From contig NZ_JOBF01000010.1 of NCBI RefSeq assembly GCF_000718635.1, forward strand, positions 1 through 64,000: a stretch of 64,000 nucleotides of DNA, given 5' to 3'. Origin of the DNA: Streptomyces varsoviensis. Its GTDB lineage: Bacteria; Actinomycetota; Actinomycetes; Streptomycetales; Streptomycetaceae. The stretch's first letter is position 1. The number at the start of each line of letters is the position of its first letter. Positions 52,354-58,995 of this stretch are shown piece by piece. The notes beneath the pieces were generated by a model, which was given only the letters and a program-made list of their open reading frames with translations, searched no databases and was not told where the DNA came from. The translations under genes were made by a program, and so were the position numbers.

Positions 52354-54660
52354 TTGGAGTTCTCACTACTGGGCCCGGTCGCCGTCTCCACCCAGTCCGG
52401 AGAGCTGCCGCTGGGCCCGGCCAAACGCCGCAGCGTGCTCGCCATGCTGCTGCTGCGCCCCAACACCACCGTCTCCGTCGAGCAGTTGACCAGTTCCGTA
52501 TGGGAGGACGAACCGCCCGAGCACGCCCGTACGGTCATCCAGGGCCACGTCTCCAAGCTCCGCGCCGCCCTCGCCGACGGCGGCGCGGACGCCTACGGCG
52601 TCGAGCTGACCACCCGCGGCTCCGCGTATCTGCTGCGGCTGCCCGAGGAACTGATCGACACCTACCGGTTCAGCGAACTGGTCAACCTGGCGCGCCCCGA
52701 GGAGGCGCCGCACGACGCCGTGCCGCTGCTGCGCGAGGCGCTGGCCCTGTGGCGGGGGCCCGCGCTCTCCGGCACCGTCTCCAGCCCGCCGCTGGCCGCC
52801 GCCGCGCACGCCCTGGAGGAGCGCCGGCTGACCGGCGTGGAGGCCCTGGCCGCCGCCCACGGCGCGCTGGGCGACCACAGCCGCGCCGCCGCCACGCTGC
52901 ACTCGGCAGCCGTCACCCACCCGCTGCGCGAGGGACTGATCGCCGCCCTCATGCAGGCCCTCTACCGGGCGGGCCGCCAGTCCGACGCCATCGACTGGTA
53001 CCACCGCACCCGGCGGCTCCTCTCCGACGACCTCGGCGTCGACCCCGGGGAGCAGCTCCGCACGTCGTACGAGCAGATCCTCCGGGCGGGCGGCCCGTCG
53101 GCCCCGGCTCCGGCCCCCGCCCATGCCGGCACCGGCGCGGGTGCGAGGGTGCAGCAGCAGCGGTCGCGGGCCGCCGACCCGCGGCTCGCGGGCGGTACGG
53201 GACGTATGGGCGGCGTGGGAGCTGCGGGGCGTACGGGCGCTGCGGACCGTACGGGCGCTGCGGGGCGTACGCCGCAGGCCGCACCGCCCGGCGCGGCGGC
53301 CCGCGATCCCAGGCAGGCGGGCGGTACGGGCGCGGGCTGGGGACGGTCCGGGCCCGCGGCGGCCTCTGGTGGGGCCTCTGGCGGAGCCGCTGATACAGCT
53401 TCCGGTACCGCCTCCGGCGCGGCTGAGCAGCAGGGTTACGGGCCGGAGCAGGGTTACGGGCCGGAGCAGGGCTATCCGCCGGCCTCCGCCCCCGGCCCCG
53501 GCCCCGCCCCCGAACAGGGGCAGGGGCAGGGACAGGGTTACGCCTCCGGCTACGGTGCCGCGACGGCGGCCGGCGGGGGCTCCGGCGGGCCCGCGGCGCC
53601 GAGGCTGCTGCCGCGCCCGCCGGCCGGCTTCCTCGGCCGCGGGGACGAGCTGGCGGAGATCACGCGGCTGGCGCTGCCCGGCGCGGCCACGGGGACCCCG
53701 CTGCCGCCGGACGCGGACAGCACCGTGGTGCTTATCACCGGCCCCGCCGGAGTCGGCAAGACGGCCTGCGCGGTGCGCTGGGGCCACACCCATGACGCGC
53801 ACTTCCCGGACGGGCTGCTGTTCGCGGATCTGCGGGGGTTCGGGGAGAGCGACGAGGCGGCGCCGATAGAGGTGCTGAGCGAGTTCCTGCTCGCGCTGGG
53901 CACGCCGCCGGAGCGCATCCCCAGCTCGCCGCAGGCGGCGGCCGCGCTCTACCGGTCGCTGGCCGCGAACCGCAGGCTGCTCGTGATCCTCGACAACGCC
54001 AGCGGCTCCGCGCAGGTGCGCCCGCTGCTCCCGGCGGGCCCCGGCTGCACCACCCTGGTCACCAGCCGCAGCAGGCTGGACGGGCTGGTCGCCACCGACT
54101 CCGCCCGGCCCGTACGGCTGCATCCGCTCGCCCCCGAGGACGGCGTGGCGCTGCTCGGCGCGCTGCTCGGCCCGGAGCGGGTCGCCGAGGACCCGGACGC
54201 GGCGCATGAGCTGGCGGCCCTGTGCGACGGGCTGCCGCTGGCGCTGCGCGCGGCGGCGGCGCAGCTCACGGCCCGCCCCCGATGGCGTCTGGCGCGCCTC
54301 GCCACGGCGCTGCGCGACGAACGCCGGCGGCTGGCGCTGCTGTCCGCCGAGGACACGGGCGTGGCGGCGGCGCTGCGTACGTCCGTGGCCCGGCTCTCGG
54401 CGGACGACGCCCGGCTGCTGCGGTCGCTCGGTACGAGCTTCACGCGGGTCGTGGACGCGTCGGCGGTGGCAGCGCTCGACGGGGCCGACCCGGAGGTCAC
54501 GCGGGACGGGCTGGACCGCCTCGCGGAGATGCATCTGATCGACGAGGAGGCCACCAACCGCTATGTGATGAGCGATCTGGTGAAGCTCTTCGCGCAGCGC
54601 AAGGAGAAGAAGGAAGAGGATCGGGACGCAGCGGAACGGGACGCCAATAAAGACCTCTGA
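52354..54660 (+). CDS. AfsR/SARP-type regulator lacking the TPR domain
   Basis: The protein has 768 residues with a TTG start at 52354, 1 base after the aminopeptidase stop. It contains a winged-helix domain (EFSLLGPVAVSTQSGELPLG, VIQGHVSKLRAAL), a BTAD domain (to about residue 245) and a Gly/Gln-rich linker with GYGPEQ repeats (about 250-420). An NB-ARC module follows (GFLGRGDELAEITRL, VVLITGPAGVGKTACAVRWG, LVILDNASG, TTLVTSRSRLDGL). The protein stops shortly after NB-ARC in a Lys/Glu-rich tail (AQRKEKKEEDRDAAERDANK), so the TPR repeats of AfsR are missing. Its targets are not known. Confidence 0.9.
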   Translation: MEFSLLGPVAVSTQSGELPLGPAKRRSVLAMLLLRPNTTVSVEQLTSSVWEDEPPEHARTVIQGHVSKLRAALADGGADAYGVELTTRGSAYLLRLPEELIDTYRFSELVNLARPEEAPHDAVPLLREALALWRGPALSGTVSSPPLAAAAHALEERRLTGVEALAAAHGALGDHSRAAATLHSAAVTHPLREGLIAALMQALYRAGRQSDAIDWYHRTRRLLSDDLGVDPGEQLRTSYEQILRAGGPSAPAPAPAHAGTGAGARVQQQRSRAADPRLAGGTGRMGGVGAAGRTGAADRTGAAGRTPQAAPPGAAARDPRQAGGTGAGWGRSGPAAASGGASGGAADTASGTASGAAEQQGYGPEQGYGPEQGYPPASAPGPGPAPEQGQGQGQGYASGYGAATAAGGGSGGPAAPRLLPRPPAGFLGRGDELAEITRLALPGAATGTPLPPDADSTVVLITGPAGVGKTACAVRWGHTHDAHFPDGLLFADLRGFGESDEAAPIEVLSEFLLALGTPPERIPSSPQAAAALYRSLAANRRLLVILDNASGSAQVRPLLPAGPGCTTLVTSRSRLDGLVATDSARPVRLHPLAPEDGVALLGALLGPERVAEDPDAAHELAALCDGLPLALRAAAAQLTARPRWRLARLATALRDERRRLALLSAEDTGVAAALRTSVARLSADDARLLRSLGTSFTRVVDASAVAALDGADPEVTRDGLDRLAEMHLIDEEATNRYVMSDLVKLFAQRKEKKEEDRDAAERDANKDL

Positions 54661-54792
54661 CCTGCGGTTTCAAGAGATCTAAAGGCCCCGTTAGCGGAGC
54701 ATTAGCGCAGCGGCAGCGGTACGGAAGCGCCCCCGGCCAGGATTGGTGTCACACCGAGAGAACGACACCGACCGCCCCGGGGGGAACCCGCC

Positions 54793-55581
54793 ATGAACGC
54801 CACCGCTCGCCGCACCCGCAGCCTCCGCGTCGCCGCCGCCGTACTGACCGCCGCGGCCGCACTGACCCTCTCCGCCTGCTCCGGTTCGGACGCCTCGGGC
54901 GCGAAGACGACGGGGAAGGCGGACACGTCGGCGAGCGCCGCGGACACCCCCGTGGAAGGCTCCCTCCCCGGCTCCGGCTCGAACGAGCAGGGCGGCGCGG
55001 ACGCGAAGGGCGGCTCCGGCGCCGAGGCCAAGGGCGGTTCGGGGTCGGGTTCCGCGGGCTCCGGCGCCAAGGCCGGGGGCGGCTCCGGGGAGCAGACGAG
55101 CGACAAGTCGGCGCCGCTGAGCGGCAACAAGTCGGGCGGCAGCGGCGGCGGCTCGGCCACCAAGCGCTGCCACACCTCCGAGCTGCGGGGCGCGTTCGCG
55201 ACGGGCGAGGACGCGGCCCCGGACGAGAACGCCACCGGCTCGACGACCACCAGCATCGTGCTGACCAACAAGGGCAGCCGCACCTGCACGATCGGCGGCT
55301 TCCCGGGCGTGGACCTCACCTCCGAGAACGGCGGCGAGCGCTGGTCGCTGGCGCGCTCCTCGGCCAAGTTCAGCTCGATCACCCTCAACCCCGGTGACAG
55401 CACCGACTTCAAGCTCAACCTCCTCATGACCAAGGAGGACGAGGGCTTCTACCAGCCGGCCCACGTCGAGGTCACCCCGCCCAACGAGACCACCTCCCTG
55501 AACCTCAACTGGCCCTGGGGCACCCTCGTCAAGCAGGACGGCGCCACCCACCCGGGCACCTTCGTCAACCCGATCGGCTGA
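54793..55581 (+). CDS. DUF4232 lipoprotein
   Basis: The protein has 262 residues (ATG 54793). A lipoprotein signal ends in the lipobox LTLSAC (Cys near residue 30). A Gly/Ser/Lys-rich spacer (to about residue 125) precedes a DUF4232 domain: RCHTSELRGAFATG, STTTSIVLTNKGSRTCTIGG, FPGVDLTSENGGERW, and VTPPNETTSLNLNWPWGTLV. Two Cys in the domain (CHTSEL and TCTIGG) probably form a disulfide. Family members are surface-attached Ig-like proteins of unknown role, abundant in Streptomyces. Confidence 0.9.
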   Translation: MNATARRTRSLRVAAAVLTAAAALTLSACSGSDASGAKTTGKADTSASAADTPVEGSLPGSGSNEQGGADAKGGSGAEAKGGSGSGSAGSGAKAGGGSGEQTSDKSAPLSGNKSGGSGGGSATKRCHTSELRGAFATGEDAAPDENATGSTTTSIVLTNKGSRTCTIGGFPGVDLTSENGGERWSLARSSAKFSSITLNPGDSTDFKLNLLMTKEDEGFYQPAHVEVTPPNETTSLNLNWPWGTLVKQDGATHPGTFVNPIG

Positions 55582-55608
55582 CCCCCCGCCGCCGCACCGC
55601 CGACTGAT

Positions 55609-55660
55609 TAGCCGTTCCGAGCCCGGGTACCCGAAGGCGTACCAGAGCCCGGAACGGCCA
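55609..55660 (+). terminator. terminator after the DUF4232 gene
   Basis: GCCGTTCCG at 55611-55619 pairs with CGGAACGGC at 55650-55658, with an inner GAGCCCGG/CCGAGCCC-like partial pairing. It lies about 30 bases after the lipoprotein stop. Confidence 0.7.
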
Positions 55661-55693
55661 ATTCAGTTCAGCTCAGTTCGGAGGCGTTTATCC

Positions 55694-55918
55694 ATGGGCA
55701 TGGGATGGTGCATCGGCCTGGTCGCGATCGGCGCGATCCTCACATTCGCCGTCGACTGGCACATGCAAGGCGTGAACGTGCACCTCGTCGGCCTGATCCT
55801 GATGGCTGTCGGCATCATCGGCATCTGCGCGTACGTCAGTATCTTCAAGCGCCGCCGCATGCAGCCACCGCCCCCCGCGGCCCCCGTAGTAGAAGAAGAC
55901 CACCGCTTCATCCGCTGA
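55694..55918 (+). CDS. DUF6458 small membrane protein
   Basis: The 74-residue protein has two membrane helices: GWCIGLVAIGAILTFAVDW and VGLILMAVGIIGICAYVSI, with WHMQGVNVHLVG between them. A basic then Pro-rich tail (KRRRMQPPPPAAPVVEEDHR) follows. It matches DUF6458 proteins, short actinobacterial membrane proteins of unknown function. It is a single gene between the terminator and a converging small ORF. Confidence 0.88.
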   Translation: MGMGWCIGLVAIGAILTFAVDWHMQGVNVHLVGLILMAVGIIGICAYVSIFKRRRMQPPPPAAPVVEEDHRFIR

Positions 55919-55988
55919 CCCGCCCCTCCCCACGGGGCCGGGCTACCGCCAACTCCATGTGGGCGGGTGGAACTTCTGAAGCGCAAGG

Positions 55989-56150
55989 TCAGATCCCGGG
56001 CCGTGGCGCCACCTCGTAAAGGTTCCTCCCTCCCGCCATGTGAGCGTCCCAGAGGCCCCGGATCACTGGGGTCAGGGCAGGGTCGGGCGGGATCTCCCGG
56101 AAGGGGCCCAGCAGCGTCCGCGCCCCGGCGAGCTGGAAGTACTCGTACAT
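55989..56150 (-). CDS. small hypothetical protein (53 residues)
   Basis: ATG 56150 to TGA 55989 encodes MYEYFQLAGARTLLGPFREI, then PPDPALTPVIRGLWDAHMAG and GRNLYEVAPRPGI. The codons carry the strong G/C third-position bias of real genes here, unlike the overlapping frames, and the protein is well balanced in composition. The ribosome binding site is weak (AGAGATCAAGAG). I do not recognise a family. It occupies most of the 330-base gap between the DUF6458 gene and the thioredoxin/NHL gene and could be co-transcribed with the latter. Confidence 0.5.
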   Translation of the reverse strand: MYEYFQLAGARTLLGPFREIPPDPALTPVIRGLWDAHMAGGRNLYEVAPRPGI

Positions 56151-56248
56151 CTCTTGATCTCTCGCCCTGCCCCGTGTCGTCGAGGCGCGGCCCCTCCAGT
56201 ACGGCCCCTTCGGCCCGTTGGACGACGGACGAGGGGGTTTCCGGTGGT

Positions 56249-58165
56249 TCAGGTGTCCAGGCCCGCCAGTACCAGGGCGAGTCTGGACGTGCCGTCGGCG
56301 GTGATGCGGAGGGGGACACCCCAGTCCTGCTGGTGGACGTGGCAGGCGGGGTACTCGTTGGCGGGGTCGTCGTCGCAGGAGGCGGCCATCGCGGAGACGT
56401 GCAGGACGCCTTCGGTCGCGTCCTCGGCGAGCAGCACCTCGCGGCGCAGGTCCGTGCCCGCCCCCGAGCCCTCCGCGAGGAGTTCCGGCGGGGTGGAGCT
56501 GATGAGGAGGCGGGACGAGGGGCCGTAGCGCGTGTCGAGCTTCTGGCCCGCCGGGGCCTGGAAGACGACGTCCACGGTGAGCTTGCCCGCGCTCACGTCG
56601 GTCGCCGCGCGCTGCGTGCGGTGGGCGACGGACTCCACCCGTACCGCCTCCTCCGGCAGCCGCAGCCGCGTCAGCCGGTGCCGCGCGGACTCGACCACGA
56701 CGATGTCACCGGAGCCGTCCTCCGCGAGGACCGCGTCCGAGGGCTCCCGCAGGTCGGTGGCGAGCGTGCTGACCTCGCCCGTCGCCGGGTCGTAGCGGCG
56801 CAGCGCGTGGTTGTACGTGTCCGACACGGCGACCGAGCCGTCGGGCAGGGCGGTCACGCCGAGCGGGTGCTGGAGCAGGGCCTGGGCGGCGGGACCGTCG
56901 CGGTGGCCGAAGTCGAAGAGGCCGGTGCCCACGGCCGTACGGACGACGAAGTCGGCGGGGTGTTCGTCGGGGCCGCCCCTGCCAACCTGGTCGGCGCCGC
57001 CTCCGGGGCCGGAGCTCTCCCCCGCAGAGCCCGCCCCTTCGCCCCCCGTCCGCTCGATCCACCGCACCGCGCTCGTCTCGGAGTCCGCGACCCACAGCCG
57101 CTCCCCGTCGGCGGATGCCGCGAGCCCGGACGGCTGCGCGAACCACGCCTCGGCGGCGGGCCCGTCCACCAGCCCCTCGTTGGTGGTGCCGGCCTCGGCG
57201 CGTACGGTCGCGGTGGCCGGGTCGTACGACCAGAGCTGGTGCACGCCCGCCATGGCGATCCACACGCGGTCCGCGAACCAGGCCACGTCCCACGGCGACG
57301 AGAGGTCCACCTCGCGGGCGGCGCCGCTCGTCGGGGAGCCCTGCCACCACTGCCGCCCGGTGCCGGCGACCGTCGTGACCTGGCCGGTTTCCGGGTCGTA
57401 CGCGCGCAGGGCGTGGTTGACGGTGTCGGCGACGATCACCCGGCCGTCCGGGAGCAGCGCCAGTCCCTGGGGCTCGCTGAACCGGGCCGTCCCGGGGCCG
57501 CCGTCGACGAGGCCGCGCTCGCCCGTGCCGACGCGCCGTACGACGGTCTCGCCGTCCGGGGCCAGCTCCACGAGCGCGTGCCGCGTGGAGTCGGAGACCA
57601 GGAGGTTCCCGCCGGGCAGGGCGAGCGCCTTGCCGGGGAAGCGGAGGTCGGTGGCGACGGGCTCGGGCGGTACGTACGGGCCGTCGCCGCGCCGCAGCGT
57701 CCCGCGCTCCTCGTGCGTGGCCTCCAGCTCCTCGACCAGCTTCTCGATGGCGTGGGCGTGGCCCTCGCCGGCGTGCTGGGCGACGACGTAGCCCTCGGGG
57801 TCGATGACGACGAGCGTGGGCCAGGCCCGTACGGCGTACTGCTTCCAGGTCGCCAGCTCCGGGTCGTCGAGCACCGGGTGGTGCACCCCGTACCGCTCCA
57901 CGGCGTCGACGACGGCCTGGTGCTCCGCCTCGTGCACGAACTTCGGGGAGTGCACGCCGACGATCACGACGGTGTCGCGGTGCTTCTCCTCCAGCTCCCG
58001 CAGCTCGTCGAGGACGTGCAGGCAATTCACGCAGCAAAATGTCCAAAAATCCAATAGGACAATGCGTCCCCGCAGGTCAGCGAGGGTGAGCGGGGTGCCG
58101 CCGGTGTTGAGCCAGCCGCCCTTGCCGGTGAGTTCGGGGGCGCGGACGCGTGCGTGTGAAGCCAT
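56249..58165 (-). CDS. thioredoxin-like/NHL-repeat protein
   Basis: The protein has 638 residues from ATG 58165; ATG 58180 is an alternative. The N-terminal thioredoxin/TlpA-like domain (about residues 10-150) has IVLLDFWTFCCVNCLHVLDE with the CVNC redox pair, and WPTLVVIDPEGYVVAQHAGE. The remaining about 480 residues are NHL beta-propeller repeats (GNLLVSDSTRHALVELAPDG, GRVIVADTVNHALRAYDPET, GSVAVSDTYNHALRRYDPAT). This architecture matches the NHLRC2 family. No signal peptide is seen, so it is cytoplasmic. Its substrate is unknown. Confidence 0.93.
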   Translation of the reverse strand: MASHARVRAPELTGKGGWLNTGGTPLTLADLRGRIVLLDFWTFCCVNCLHVLDELRELEEKHRDTVVIVGVHSPKFVHEAEHQAVVDAVERYGVHHPVLDDPELATWKQYAVRAWPTLVVIDPEGYVVAQHAGEGHAHAIEKLVEELEATHEERGTLRRGDGPYVPPEPVATDLRFPGKALALPGGNLLVSDSTRHALVELAPDGETVVRRVGTGERGLVDGGPGTARFSEPQGLALLPDGRVIVADTVNHALRAYDPETGQVTTVAGTGRQWWQGSPTSGAAREVDLSSPWDVAWFADRVWIAMAGVHQLWSYDPATATVRAEAGTTNEGLVDGPAAEAWFAQPSGLAASADGERLWVADSETSAVRWIERTGGEGAGSAGESSGPGGGADQVGRGGPDEHPADFVVRTAVGTGLFDFGHRDGPAAQALLQHPLGVTALPDGSVAVSDTYNHALRRYDPATGEVSTLATDLREPSDAVLAEDGSGDIVVVESARHRLTRLRLPEEAVRVESVAHRTQRAATDVSAGKLTVDVVFQAPAGQKLDTRYGPSSRLLISSTPPELLAEGSGAGTDLRREVLLAEDATEGVLHVSAMAASCDDDPANEYPACHVHQQDWGVPLRITADGTSRLALVLAGLDT

Positions 58166-58229
58166 GTTCCCATCCAACATCACCGGCCCCCGCGCGCATT
58201 CCTGCGGCCGCCGGGGGAACGTGTCCGCC

Positions 58230-58769
58230 ATGAAATACCAGGTGCGTGAACGCATGCTCGCCATCGGCGACGACTACTGGATCACCGACGAGCACGGCGA
58301 GAAGGCCTTCCTCGTGGACGGCAAGGCGCTGCGGCTGCGCGAGACCTTCGAGCTGAAGGCGGCGCACGGCCCGGTGCTGGCCGTGATCCACAAGAAGATG
58401 TTCGCCTTCCGCGACACCATGGAGATCGACCGCGACGGCCGGACGCTCGCCACCGTCAAGAAGAAGCGTTTCTCGCCCCTGCGCGACCACTACCGCGTCG
58501 AGCTCTCCGACGGCACCGAGCTGGATGTCTCGGGCGACGTCCTCGACAAGGAGTACGGCATCGAGTACGACGGCGAACTCCTCGCCCACATCTCCCGGAA
58601 GTGGTTCCGCCTCCGCGAGACCTACGCCGTGAACGTCGTACGCGAAGACGCCGACCCCGCCCTCCTCATCGCCGTAGCCGTCTGCGTGGACCGCCTGGCC
58701 GAACACGAACACGAGCACGACGAGCATGGGGCCCATGGGGCGCACGAGGAGCACGGGCACAGGCACTGA
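58230..58769 (+). CDS. LURP-one-related (Tubby-like) family protein
   Basis: The protein has 179 residues from ATG 58230 (MKYQVRERMLAIGDDYWITD). The Tubby/LURP-one barrel is shown by repeated GKALRLRETFELKAAHGPVL, IHKKMFAFRDTMEIDRDGRT, KKKRFSPLRDHYRVELSDGT and ISRKWFRLRETYAVNVVRED. The C-terminal tail is His/Glu-rich (HEHEHDEHGAHGAHEEHGHR) and may bind metal. Bacterial members are of unknown function, possibly lipid-binding like scramblase relatives. It is divergent from the thioredoxin/NHL gene with a 64-base gap. Confidence 0.88.
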   Translation: MKYQVRERMLAIGDDYWITDEHGEKAFLVDGKALRLRETFELKAAHGPVLAVIHKKMFAFRDTMEIDRDGRTLATVKKKRFSPLRDHYRVELSDGTELDVSGDVLDKEYGIEYDGELLAHISRKWFRLRETYAVNVVREDADPALLIAVAVCVDRLAEHEHEHDEHGAHGAHEEHGHRH

Positions 58770-58995
58770 CGCGGGCGCGGGGGCTCCCGGCGGCCGGCGC
58801 TGACGCACACCCGGAGGGGGCGGCGGCCGCCCGGTGCCGGAGGGCGCCCGGTGCCCCTGACCCTTCGCCTTCGGCCTCTGGGGCAACGCTTTCTGCCCCG
58901 GACTCTGCCCCAGTACACCTGCCCGCCGCACCGCGACCGCGATGGAGTGGCTGTTTCATTCCGACGCGGCTGTTGTCGGCGAGGAGGGCCAACTC

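Noticed and set aside
48777..52556. A 1259-codon minus-strand frame
   Set aside because: It is antisense to the acyl-CoA dehydrogenase and aminopeptidase genes, which have clear motifs; the antisense product has none.
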